A stretch of 64,000 nt of DNA, from NCBI GenBank assembly GCA_023078555.1, contig CM041196.1, positions 8,319,985 to 8,383,984 on the forward strand, written 5' to 3'. The notes under the pieces are model-generated. The model ran no database searches. It had not been told where the DNA came from and saw nothing but the letters and a program-made list of their open reading frames with translations. The first letter of the stretch is position 1. Each line of letters begins with the position of its first letter. Below, piece by piece: positions 10,144 through 22,500 of this stretch. A program made the translations under genes and the position numbers. Source of the stretch: Ulva prolifera (lineage: Eukaryota > Chlorophyta > Ulvophyceae > Ulvales > Ulvaceae).

Positions 10144-12480
10144 CTGCAACACGAGCTGTGGTCAGCGCAGGATAGCCCCGGTCGCCAGGCATGGGACGCT
10201 TGTGCTTGTAGGCTTCAGGCTGAATGGGAGGCTGGTAGCACGAGTGTCCGGATATCGGCAGCTGAGCAGGCACAGGTAATCCTTGCCTGTGGCGGTCACC
10301 GGCATCAAGGCCAGAGCTGCTGCGGCAGAGGTCGCTGGCGACTGCCACCCACACGGGGGATACAGTGGCCGAGCTGGACCTGTGCCTGTGGGTACAGGTA
10401 GACTTGGGAATGGTGAGCGACTCGCATCCGCCCGCTTCACACGGAGGTGGCTCATCCCGTTGCGACGTCAGGCGTCTGCCCAACAGATACAAGCATGCCA
10501 AGCATGCCACAGGTGTCTGAACGTGGTGTAGTTTGCTGACCATGACCCTGGCCTGTGCCGCATCTGACTGCTGTGCTGCAGATATTGTGGGAGGGTCTAC
10601 TGCTGCGTGGACCAAGGTGGGCAGGAGCTCAGTGGCAGGGAGCAAGCATAGGGCATGTGCTCGCACGCCTGCATTGCAGCGCAGCATGATGTCATCAGTG
10701 GACGCCCACTGCATGTGTTACAAGGACAAAGCAAGCGAGGCAGGTAGCACCGCAAGCAAGAACCAGGGGAACCGCGCACCCCGCAGCAAGCCACACAAAG
10801 CTCACACCAAAACACCCACGCAACGGCAGCACTCGCCCACTGCATGTGCAGCTGAAGTCTCCAAGCACAGTGCTGTAAACTGCAGTGGGTGAAGGGCTTC
10901 CAAATCTGTGGGGCTGCCTTCGAGGCCTGCCGCAGCAGTCACACCAGACATCTGGCGGACGCTGCCTCACACATTTGCAAGCCAGGGCCTTGTAGGCCAG
11001 GTCCAACAGCAGCGGCTGTGCCAGGAGTGTGCCCACGAGCACGGCAGGACCAAGGAACTTGTGTCACTCCAAGCTGAGGCCACAGGGAGGTGAGCTCCCA
11101 TCGTGAACCAAAGAGTCAATACTCCATTCTCCAGCTGAAGTGAGTTCCACACCCAAGGGAACGCTGCCCGATGAGTGACCAAGCAGTCATGCTTGCTCTA
11201 GTCCTTGTCACCCGATATCGTATGGATCGCATACGGGATGACCAGTTCCATGGGCACCGGCTGTCTTCATGTCAGCATAGCCATATGGTGCTTAGGACGA
11301 AGAAGCAGACAGCTCCTGACTTTGGACAACGGATTGACTCATGGATACACGTCTCCAGACAGAGGTCAGAGGAGAACGCGACTCCGGAACCACCAGTGCC
11401 GCGGCATGCTTGCACTCAGGCACCAGGGACAGGTGCAGGAAGCGATGTTATCGGGGGGGGGGGGGAGGGTGTGCCATCGTCGACTTACCTGAAGGCTCGA
11501 TGTGGCCATCCACACGAGCATCGGCGGGTGGATTGCGCTGCGGGATGTCGACCGTGCCACCATCGCCAGTGCGCAATTCCACACCTCCCTTGAAGTCTGC
11601 CATAACGTCCTTTGTGGAAACCTACATCGTCAGTCTCGCATCTGCGTTGACCGTCGCGGTATGGGGACACACGTGCGCCTGTGGAACCCGTGACGCGAAG
11701 CTGTCTTTGTGCGAGAGAAAAGATGCAGTACCCGACCCATCCAAACATTGCAGTATGAGAAACACTGTGTAGCGTCACAATGCCTGTGATTGCCAGATCC
11801 GTACCGACCGTCGGCTGCCCGTTGTGTGCGATGACTTGAGTGCTGTGATGACTGTAAAGTCAACAGTCATGGAGTATCAGATCTGTCGATAACCCTCTAA
11901 GGCCCAGCTGCCTATATAGTACAAGACAGCCTGTGTACGACACCGGCCACAGTGCGCTACGCTCAGCGCACTGATCCCTGTGCCCACCAGAGGCTCCCAT
12001 CGCGTTAATCCGGCAGACCTCTCACTACGGTATGCAGCTCACTAATGAGCTCAAGCTTACCGTAGGAGGCATATCCAGAATGTTTGCGATAGCTCGCCTT
12101 GCCTAAGCAAGCCGGTCTGGCGACCACTGTCAACAGAGACCCGCGCGCGCTGACGTGGGGGTCATTCCGGATGCTTCCGGAACACTCTTATGCGTGTCCC
12201 GTGCCGTATCGCGGCCTGGCCAACTGCTGCATGCTGACGGTGTGCTGAGCGCTTCGCGAGCAACCTCATGCATAGCGCAAAGGGCTCGCGGGATGCACCC
12301 GGCTGGGGCCTTCATGCGGACAGGTTGTTCGAATCAAGGCAGCAAAAGCAGTATCAAAAGCATTCGAGAGGTCATCGCGCAGCGACTTAGCCCAGTAGAC
12401 AATCTAGGGATTGCGAATTCCGAATCGACTTGACAGTTCCGACTGGCCAGGTAGCGTACGCAACTGCAGCTGAGGCGACC
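10144..12480. other. No gene recognised; contains a G13 tract
   Basis: About 2.3 kb with only short, overlapping frames. Upstream exons of the zinc-knuckle gene may be here but I could not place them. A run of 13 G lies at 11453-11465. The sequence after about 11800 is less GC-rich and should contain the CNX1E promoter. Confidence 0.35.
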
Positions 12481-14962
12481 ATGCCGGTCCAGACGCATTC
12501 ACAGTATCCCTTGGTGTCCGTGGCCGATGCTCAGGAAGTGGTGACCCGGGAATCGCAGACACTGCCCGCAGAGGAGGTGGACCTGAGCCAAGCCGCTGGG
12601 CGGGTCCTTGCTGAAACTGTGACCGCCAAGGACGATCTACCGCCTTTCCCCGCATCAATCAAGGTGACCTCAATTCTGCTGTCATCTGCTTGCCGGTCGT
12701 TGACGCCGTTGTGCGGATCCGGTCAAACAGAGGCCAAGGGGCACCAGTTTCTTGCATCTCCTACACAGCCTAGCAACCCTCCCCGCGCTGCAGGACGGAT
12801 ACGCCGTGGTAGCGTCTGATGGCACAGGCACGTTCCCTGTGGTGGGAGCTGCACGCGCAGGCGCTGTCGGAGTGGACGTCGCTGCAGGCTCTGTCGCCTA
12901 CATCACCACAGGCGCCCCAGTGCCCAAAGGCGCCGACTCAGTCGTCCAGATCGAGGACACCGAGCCGATGCCAGACTCTGGCAAGGTCAAGATCAACGTC
13001 GCAGCGACAGCAGGGCAAGACATCCGGACCGTCGGGTCAGACGTGCAAGCAGTGCGCACCCACCCACGCCCCCGCAGCACCTCAGAGTTTGCGGCAGCAT
13101 GTTGCTTGGATGCCTCTTTCGGTCCCGGATTTCGGAGTTGTCAATGTCCACATGGATACGGCTATGTAATCATGCATACATACATATACTCCTAGCGATA
13201 GCTCGATGCCCGGCCTCTGTCCTTTGTAACTACATACATACATACATACCTGCTTCGAGCAAGCACCTCCAGACACCACACTCCCCCGCCCTGCAGGGGC
13301 AAGTCTGCCTGGAGGACGGAGAGCTGATCGGCCCCGCGGAGGTCGGCATCCTTGCGACAGTCGGCGCCGCCACGGTCAAAGTCCACAGGTGCGCCCCCAC
13401 ACCTCACTCGCGCATGCACGCTGCTGTTGCCTGTGCACTCCGCAGAGCACGCCCGGGCCCGTGCAGGCGGCCGCTGGTGGCGGTGCTGTCGACGGGGGAC
13501 GAGCTCGTGGAGCCGGGGGTGGCGCCGCTGGGGCCGGGGCAGGTCCGCGACTCGAACCGCCGCATGCTGCTCGCCGCCGCGGCCGCCGCGGGCCACCCCG
13601 TGCTCGACCTCGGCATCGCGAAGGACCAGGCACGCCCCCCCCTGCGTCTCCCTCCAGCAGTTTGTGACTGTGTGTGAGGTGGACCCGCACACCCTGTGCT
13701 GCACGTGCTGCACGTGCATACCCATTGAGCCACGCACCAAGGCAACGCTCACAACGTGTGTCACACTCACCATGGACGCCGCGTCGTTTTTTCCGGGTCA
13801 GAAACACAGGCATGCTCCCCCTGCACAGGATCTCTTCCCATGTGTGGCCCCGGCGCGGAGCGGCGGAGAGGAGCGCCTGCCCCGCGTGGCGCCGTGTCAG
13901 GGTGCGGGTGCCACACACCGCGGTAGCGGCGTGCTCCACGGCAACCCTGTGTGTGCAGGAGGGGCAGCTGGACGGCACGGTGCAGCGGGCGCTGGACGGC
14001 GGCGCGGACGTCGTCATCACCTCTGGCGGCGTGTCCATGGGCGACACCGACCTGGTGAAGCCGCTGCTGGAGCGCCTCGGCACGGTGCACTTTGGCCGCG
14101 TGCTCATGAAGCCCGGCAAGCCGCTGACGTTTGCGACGCTGACTGTGCCCGCGGACGGCCGCCGCGTCCTCTTCTTCGGCCTCCCAGGTGCGCCCCCCTC
14201 CGTGCCCCCCTCCCGGGTGCGCATGCGCGTACCTTACATACTGTACATGCCCAGTTCCTGCTTGCTGTGATGATGCTATTGAGCAGGATGTGGGGTGTGG
14301 CCGGGCGGATTCGAAGCGAGTGGCAGCCGCCAGTGGCGGGGTGTGCGCGTGGTCTGCGCTGCCGTGCCCCCAGTGCAATGCCTGCACGCGGGCCGCCGGA
14401 CGGGTTTGGGCCGGAACAAACAAGCCGTGCGGTGCTCTGCATCTGCCTGTGCCATGATGAGACGCGTGCCCAGTGCCCGCTCTGCAATCAAGGAACGCAC
14501 GGCATATGTCACCAGCGTGGGGCACGCTTTCAGCCGATGCGCGCGCCGGCCGAACTCCAGTCGGCGGGATCTGCCGTGCGCAAGTGCATGCATGACGCGG
14601 CCCCACACGGTGCAGGCAACCCCGTGAGCTCGCTCGTGTGCTTCCACCTGTTTGTGCGCCCGTGCCTGCACCAGCTCAGCGGCCGCCGCGACGCGGCGCT
14701 CGCACGCGTGCAGGCCCGCACGCCGGCCGCGCTCACGCTTGACCGCGAGCGGCCGGAGTTCCACCGCGTCGCGCTGACGTGGGACGCGGAGGGCGGGTGC
14801 TTCGAGGCGCGCAGCACGGGCGGCCAGCGCAGCAGCCGGCTGCTCAGCCTGCGCTCCGCGACGGGCCTGCTGTGCCTGCCACAGGGCAGCGAGGAACAGC
14901 CGGAGATCCCCGCGGGGGGCTTTGTGCCGTGCATCCTGCTCGGCTCAGACCGCATCTGCTGA
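12481..14962 (+). CDS. CNX1E: Molybdopterin molybdenumtransferase, MoeA / CNX1 E-domain
   Basis: Catalyses insertion of molybdate into adenylated molybdopterin, the last step of molybdenum cofactor synthesis, which nitrate reductase needs. Six exons: 12481-12663, 12794 to about 13042, 13297-13388, 13467-13629, 13959-14187 and 14616-14962, for about 420 residues, the normal MoeA length. Family motifs appear in order: [15 protein letters not shown] across intron 1, [87 protein letters not shown] and [13 protein letters not shown]. The intron after GIAKDQ starts GCACGC. The exon 2 donor is uncertain by a few codons. The protein stops after the E-domain; no MogA-like G-domain is fused or lies next to it, unlike land-plant CNX1 but like the split genes of some green algae. 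Confidence 0.94.
13128..13180 (-). repeat. Dispersed repeat family, copy A (in CNX1E intron 2)
   Basis: On the minus strand this reads GATTACATAGCCGTATCC, then ATGTGGACATTGACAACTCC. The 18-base core GGACATTGACAACTCCGA is identical to copies at 16200 and 17681 and has one change at 55827. The terminal repeats seen in copy B are not evident here. Confidence 0.8.
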
Positions 14963-16159
14963 CGCAGCGGTCGTGCGTGAAGGGGCGGGGGCGCTCTGAC
15001 TGTCGTTTGTGGCTGAGGGTGTGCCGCTGGGCAGCGGGCGGGGCTGCCTGGTGTGGCCAGGACGTTGGGCCCCGCATGCGCTTGTCGGGAAAGCAATTAC
15101 TGTGAGCAGTGAGCAGCATGGGGACGGAGTTGAGTTGGAGGCTGTTTTGGCGCCGGTGTAACAGGCACTGTTGTACTTCCTACAAGGTACATGCTATACC
15201 CACACTTCCTCTGCTTGACCCAGCGCAGGTGTCCTATGGCACTGAGAAACCATCTGCAGCAGAGCCAGCCGCTGAGGCGATGAGCCTACAGCCCATCTTG
15301 GATCATGCTGCTGCCCGGGTCTGGTGAGACACCCAGCCAAAGGTCACAGCTGGGTACACTGTGTCCTTGCCACTTTAAACGCTGAGTTATGGCACCTGCA
15401 AGGCGCAACAGAGTGCGAATTGGTATGCCCATCAGACTCAGCTGCAATGGCCTGGTGCCTGGCGGTGTCGACAACGCCGTGTCGTCGCTGAAGCCCTCTG
15501 CCTGTGTGGCCTTGCAGTGCAGGTCATGCATCTGCTCAGATGTGCATGGCATGGCATGGCATGGCATGACACCGACGGAGATGTTACATGTGCGCACGGG
15601 TATCAGTTAGATCATCTCTGTAATCAACCGTGTTGCTGCAAGTGATCCTGCAGCTCTGTCACACTTCTCAGCGCTCTGTACGCTGTGTCATCGGGCCCAC
15701 CATCGCGCAAGCCACAAGCTGCTCATGGCACATGTTCCAGTCAAATCTGAGATAAGTCACGGTATTGCTGTCGTCGATCTCGATGGGGACGCTCTGCATC
15801 ATTGTCGTGCCACGCCCAGAACAGAAATGAAGTCTAACCTGCGCCTCCCGTCCTTCACAAGACAATTATGCGTCCGGATCCACACAGCCTCACAACGATT
15901 TGCATGCTAGGTGCTGTGCGTGGCGCCCTCACGTTTGTACCCAATGGTATGACCATGAGGCAGGGCATGATGTATGTTGAGGACAGTTCTATCCGAGCCG
16001 GGCCCCGTGCGATGCAGCGGTGGTCACCTGCAGAGACGGAGGCGTGACTGGCATATCCTGGCAGGTATCAGCAAGCCCGGTCCGTTTGCAGTCGTTTGGG
16101 CTTGGAAGGTCAGGCTGAGTGAGGCAGACCATCAACTCAAAGACCGCCATGCTGATGGT
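14963..16159. other. Intergenic between CNX1E and the repeat upstream of the ClpD stop
   Basis: Convergent region of about 1.2 kb holding the CNX1E 3' UTR. A GCATG microsatellite of five units lies at 15544-15568. I see no supported exon on either strand. Confidence 0.5.
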
Positions 16160-16283
16160 AAAGTAAAGTAAATCTAAATTTACTGAGCCGTATCCTATTG
16201 GACATTGACAACTCCGAGTTAACGGGAGTTGTGACAGGCACCACCATCAGCAAGCACAGGCAAATTCAGATTTACTTTACTTT
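16160..16283 (+). mobile_element. MITE-like element, dispersed repeat family copy B
   Basis: A 124-bp element with perfect 16-bp terminal inverted repeats (AAAGTAAAGTAAATCT at 16160 and its reverse complement ending at 16283). The inverted repeats continue imperfectly inward for about ten more bases. The interior carries TGAGCCGTATCC and the family core GGACATTGACAACTCCGA (16200-16217). It has no coding capacity. I cannot define a clear target-site duplication. The small size, inverted ends and multiple copies fit a non-autonomous DNA transposon. Confidence 0.75.
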
Positions 16284-16512
16284 GCAGGCACATTGCCCTG
16301 ATTCATACGTTGTCCTGATTCACATACACACTACGTTACACATTCTCAGCACCACGTCTGGACTGAACACAAGTTGCTGTTGCTTCTGAACTAGGGCGCA
16401 TACACCCCCTACTGCGTCACCCTCGGGCCGCTTACACATGACCCCCAAGCACATTCCCCCAGTACTCCCCACTCAAACATAGCTCCCCTCCCCCGCGGCA
16501 AAGCCCCGCGAC

Positions 16513-19500
16513 TCAGGCGTTCGCCTTCATGGTCGCGCGGCGGCCCGAGAACACCGGCGGCACAAACGGCAGGTCCAGCAGGTGGATACCCTGGCCGGAC
16601 TTGACCGGGCTGACTGGCCGCAGCGTGAGCGTCAGCACGATGCTGCCCCCGACCGCGTCCGCCGCCACCTCAGCCACGCTGCCCTGCTCCTCCTGCAGCA
16701 ACCGGTCGGTCAGAGGGTCCTCTAGCGCCGTCGTGATCGCGCGCCGCAGCTGCCGCGCGCCCTGGTCGGCGCTGACGCCCTCCGCGCACACCACCTCAGC
16801 CACACCGGCGCCGATGCGGAGCGCGATGCCACGCTGCGCGACGCGGTCGACGACCTCGGCCAGCAGCTTGCCCGCGATGCGTAGCGCCGACTCGCGCTCC
16901 AGCGCCTGGAAGACCTGCACGCGGCGCCCGACAGTGACGCTGGTGTTTGTGCCTACGAGGTGCTGTGAGGCGGGGCGTGTTCGGTTTGCCCGAGGCCTGC
17001 TGGTGCGACCGCAGATGGTGGGAACTCCCGTCCAGTGGGCTGCACCGCGAAGCATGGGCGCATCGAGTGGGGATGAGCGATAGCACCATATACCAGCTCA
17101 GTTCGAGGTTATGCATGTGGACTCAAGCAGAGCGGCAGCGCGTCGCCTTGCCCGAGCAGTCGCAGCTGCAAGTCGGATGCACAAACTGGTCTGCTAACGC
17201 TCCCTCTGGCGCCGCTCCGGGAGTTGTTAGAGTACGATATAACAGCGGTGGCGATGCATTGCATGACAGCAGCACAAGCACCGCAGCCACAATCTGCTGC
17301 TGCCCAGAGGGGGGGGGGGGGGGGGCGCACCACGATCTCGTCGAGGCGGTTGAGGAACTCCGGCCTGAAGTGCGCCTTGAGCTCCCCGAGCACGAGGCTA
17401 CGCATGCGGTCGCCCGCTGCCGCCTCCGCGTCGCCCGCCTCCAGCTCAAACCCGAGACCCTGGCCCCCCTTCGCGATGAGCTGCGAGCCGACGTTGGAGG
17501 TGAGGATGATGAGGCTCTGCCGGAAGGACACCGTGCGGCCGGCGCTGTCCGTCAGCCTCCCGTCTTCCAGCACCTGCACCCGGCCGCAGCGTCAGCGGCG
17601 GCCTGTGATGATGGTCGCCACGTTGAGTGGCTTTGTGTGTGGGTATGTACATATGCATGGTTACGTAGCCATGTCCATTTGGACATTGACAACTCCGAGA
17701 TTACGTAGCCTCGTGCTTGCTGGACCTCGATAACGCCGGAACAGGACGACCACATATCACTGTACAGACTGTGCAGCAAATGGCGGGTGTTTCGGCGGGC
17801 GAGCAGCTGTGGAGGTCCCAGGTGAGAGGGAGGTCTGGCTAGGTTACCTGGGTGTGGGCCCGTGGCAAGCTTGCAGTACACCTGAGAGGGGCCGCAATTG
17901 TATGGGTCTGGACTTCGAGCTGCGTAGCAGCCACTGTGTTTCCTTCTGTGATGTGGTCAGCATTGCATCAGCGCTTTCACTGGTGCTAGCATGCACGGAT
18001 GATCTGATGAGGAAGGACCCGACAGATTAGACAGTGTATGGTCAACAGTCACTTCTACTGGGGACACAGACGATGATGACACTGTGTGTGGGCATCAAGT
18101 CAAATGTGACGCTTTCCTTGCTGAGCAAAGAACTAATACAAGGCTGTCACTTTACATACGGCCGACATGGCCAAGCCACAGGACAACGTATCGTTTGCAT
18201 ACAAATGCTGTGAACCAAGGTGAACGAACGTGCCATGGTAGACGAAATCCGACCTGTCACATGAGAGCTGCTTGAGGACGTGAAGCATTGCGGTGGTGGC
18301 AGTTGGGCAATTCAGCAGAGCTCTGCAGGGGCTGCGAGAACTTTGGCCATCCAAAGCGCCTGTGGACACGGATCACTGGCCTCACTAGCACCCAGTCTAG
18401 TGCTCGAAACAGCGTTTTATTCTGGCAAAATCGCAAACGTGTCCGCAAAAGAGCACACTTTGGGAACAGTCGTACGCAGGTCGTGTGCTGTAACGTTCAG
18501 GACCCTGCCAGAAAAGCGGCCACAGCGGAGTCCATCCCGGTACTGCGGGCGCCACCGAAGCGCGATCGAGTCACCATCCTTCAGGATAGCAATACTTGAT
18601 CGATCTTGATCGCCGAGGGTAGCATGGAACAGCCACAACTTGTTCCGCATTGGCGGTATGGCCCAATGGATAAGGCATCTGTCTACGGAACAGAAGATTC
18701 CAGGTTCGATCCCTGGTTCCGTCAGTCAAATCCATCACCCTTTTGCAAAAATAATACCGCGAAAACCCACGGCTGCATTCTGTTCGGCACAAGCTTGATG
18801 ATGCAAACTCACTCACAGGACACCAGCACGCCCTGCATTCCCAGCAAGTACGCGCTACAGATGGAGATGACAGGCAATCCTACATGACTCGGGGCCCACC
18901 TGGAGGAGCACGTTGAAGACGTCAGGGTGCGCCTTCTCGATTTCGTCAAAGAGCACGACGCTGTGCGGCCGCCGGCGCACGGCCTCCGTGAGCAGACCCC
19001 CCTCCCCAAAGCCGACATAGCCGGGCGGCGCGCCGATCAGCTTGCTCACCGAGTGCCGCTCCATGAACTCGCCCATGTCGAGCCGAACCAGCGCATCCTG
19101 CAGCAGCCGCCAACACGCTCAGCCCCGCCGCCGGCAACAGCTGAGTGGCTGCTACAGCCAGCGATACCATGCAGATCAGGCACAGGCACCGGCACGCATA
19201 TCGGGCAGCTGGAAAGCATGACCACACGCATGCCCGAGCCAATGTACAGCATGGCCCCGACCGTTGCAGGGACATCGGTCAGACATGCGACACGGCACTC
19301 CGAAAACCATCACATGCCCTCTGATGTGGACAACCCAGTGCACACGCATGGATGCCATGGTCGCTGCATGCTCGAACAAGCTTTCCGTACGCCGCCGCGA
19401 CCAGGCGAGCACGCTGCAGCGGCACATGTCCGCAGAGCGCACTCGAGAGCCGAGGTGCTCGGCGAGGGCAGTGCACAAGCTGGTCTTCCCGACGCCCGTC

Positions 19501-22500
19501 GGGCCGGCGAACAGCAGCGCCGCCTGTGGCCGCGAGGGGTCCTTCAGGCCGACCCGCGCCCGCTGCACCGCCCGCGCGGCCGCCGCGACTGCGGCCTGCT
19601 GCCCCACGATCTCCGCAGACAGCTGCGCCGGCAGCCGCCGCAACCGCGCGGCCTCGTTCTGCGACACGCGCTCCACCGGGATGCCCGTCCACGCCGCTAC
19701 CACCTGCATTTGCCACAGTCAGCCTCATCGGGACAGCCCCAGGCGGCACCAACGCCAGCACGCACTGCTGCACACACAAACGCACCCCATCCGCGGAGCC
19801 GTGCACGGCCATCGGATCCTGTAACATGCATTCTTCGCATGCATGAGCCGCAAACGATCGTGTGTTGTGATGGGCAGACCGCAGCGGCCTCATGGCCGTG
19901 GGCGGAGTTCAGGCAATGCGTGTCGGCAGCGGGGGAAAGGGTGCGTGCCTGCTCGATGCCGGGGGTGTCTACCAGCGCGATGCGAGGGGCCTGCTCGGCG
20001 GGGGCGACCAGGGCGGCCTTGAGGTCGAGCTCGCGGTCGCGCAGCAGCGCCGCCTCCTCGTAGCGCCCGGCCTCCACCGACTCCTCCTTCGCCTCTAGCA
20101 CCTGCACGGGCCAAGTGCTGAGGTGGCACCAGGTGCACCCACTGGTACGGCAGGGCCATGCGGTGGTGCATGCATGGGGTGCAATCGCACTGCACGGTGA
20201 TGCGCTCTATAGCAGAATGACCTATCCACGCATGGGCGTCTGAACCCCCTGTCCTGCTCCCCCTGTGGCCACTGTTGCATGGAGCAGGAGATCAGCGGTC
20301 AGGCGAAAGGCAGCGGTGCGGAACGGGGCACGCCTGCGACAGCTCGAGGTGGCGGTCCGCCTGCTGGGAGCCCGGCGCCGCAGCGCGCGCGGCATGCGCC
20401 GCGATGCGCGCGCGGCTGCCGGCCTCGTCCAGCAGGTCGATCGCCTTGTCCGGGAGGTGGCGGTCGGGGATGTGCTGCACGGAGAGCGCGACGGCGGCCG
20501 CGATCGCGCCCTCGGTGTACGAGACGGCGTGGTGCGCCTCGTAGCGGCTTGCCAGGCCGTGCAGCACCTGCAGCATCAGCGGAGGGGGTCTCGTCGCCGG
20601 CTCGGTCGGTGCGTGCTGTGCTGAGCCTGGGCCGCTGGGAGCATAGTCCCATGCAGTGCTGGGTGGTAGACTGCAGCGTTCCGAACGGAGGAGCCGAGCG
20701 AACATACCGCACCAGGCATGTCATGCGGGAAGTAGAGGACCTCTTCATGACCCGCGGTGCAGGCATGTACCGCTTAACAGGCACTCAGGGTTCATCCACT
20801 GCACTGGACCCATCAGCAACACGTGCGAGTGCTGCCGGCGCTCGAGACAGCACCGCGTGTGGGAGCGCGGGCAGCAGGGCAGGCGCGGCGGCTTCCAGGG
20901 TAGCCTGCGCACCAGCTCCGCCTCCTCCGGCGTCGGCTCGCCGACATGCACCGGCTGGAAGCAGCGCGCCAGCGCCGCGTCGCCCTGCAGCCGCGCCGTG
21001 TACTCCCCGGGCGTCGTCGCCGCCATGCACCGCAGCGCGCCGCGCGCGAGTGCCGGCTTCAGGAGTGACGACAAGTCCAGGCCGGCGCCCCCGGCGCTCG
21101 TCGTCGCGCCGGCGCCGGCCGCGGCGTGCAGCTCGTCGATGAAGAGGATCGTCCGCCGGGGGCTCGCCTCGACGGCCTGGACGAGCTTGCGCGTGCGCCC
21201 CTCCACCTCGCCACGCTCCTTTGTGCCGGCCAGCAGCAGCGCGGTGTCCAGCTGCAGCACGCGCGCGCCCTGCAGCCACTCCGGCAGCGGGGCGCCGGCG
21301 ATGGTGCCGTTGGTGGCGATGAGGCGCGCCAGCCCCTCCGCGACAGCGGTCTTGCCGACTCCGGCCTCCCCGAGCAGCAACGGGTTGTTCTTGCGGCGGC
21401 GCGCGAGGATCTGGCACACGCGCTGCACCTCCTCTGCACGGCCGATGACCTGCATGCATGCACCACGGCGGTGGCGACCTGATGGCTGCAAGACCATGGC
21501 GAGCTGCAGGGGTGGGCCTGTTTCACTGTCGGGGTGGCCGTGTCGAGGCGGCAAATGGACGGAGGTGAGAGGGAGGATAAAATTTTGTCCTGCAGGAGAG
21601 CATGGCAGCTTCAAGGAGGGAGCAGGTGCAGGAGAGCAGCGTCAGAGTCGCACTGGATCGATCTCGCCCTTCGACGCGGCATGGGTGAGGTCTCTGCAGA
21701 ACGATCCGATGTCGTGTTTCGCATTCTTGGCGGGTTCCTGCATACGGGCGTAACACTGGCGTCACCCGAATTCATCGCAGCAATGTTTTGAGGCCGCAGC
21801 TGCTGGGACAGCTGCACGGAAGCGGCAGGCGCAGTTACAGACATGGAGGCGTCTCACGCTGGCGACATTCATCTTCGCTGCAGACTCGTGCTTCAGCTGA
21901 ATCCTCTTGCGTGCTTCACGCCTTACAGCGTCAATGTGCACGCCTAGCCTGCATAAATCAGACTTTGGGCTCACGATGTTGATTCATGAGATTTGCGATG
22001 TCGATCCTGAGCGTTGATGCGGCATCGACGGTGCTTGGTCAGCCTCGGTGACAGACGCGAACAGAAAATTCGAACAGCAAGCAGCCGAAGCGCACTCGTG
22101 CAATGCACGGATGCAGCCAGTGTGTGTCGTGTTGCACATGGCCAGACAAAGGTGTTCTGGGCTGACTTGGCGCATTCCCATGACTTGACACTCCTGCATA
22201 ATCGACAGTCTGTCACGCGACCAGACACGCAGGAGCTGGCATACCTGACATTCAGCACAAAGGTCTTTGGAAGATGCAGGGCCCTGTATTGTGCAGCCAT
22301 CGCGTACAGCAATGTCAAGTCGGCGTCGTCCAAAAGGGACGCACTGTCAGAGCACTTTCGAACACGGCCCTCGCGTTGCGGGTGAATGGAGGCACTTCCG
22401 ATTTCCCCAGTGTACCTTTACGAACTCCTGACACTTTCTGGATTGTCTCGCGTGCACGATGAAGCATTACAACTTGGCCGAGCAGGCCAGGTCGCTCCTG

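Noticed and set aside
9638-10714. A single 358-codon open frame on the minus strand
   Set aside because: Only the part below the TTGCAG splice site at 10143 has protein-like sequence. The upstream part is irregular and rich in unlikely residues, so it is chance openness in GC-rich DNA.
12310-12345. A GTTCGAATC word resembling a tRNA T-loop
   Set aside because: No acceptor, D or anticodon stems can be built around it.
13352-14962. A 536-codon plus-strand frame overlapping CNX1E
   Set aside because: Only its last part coincides with the true last exon. The rest is the wrong frame of CNX1E exons and introns.
14963-16512. A possible MogA/CNX1G domain after CNX1E
   Set aside because: No frame with MogA motifs was found in either strand before the ClpD stop.
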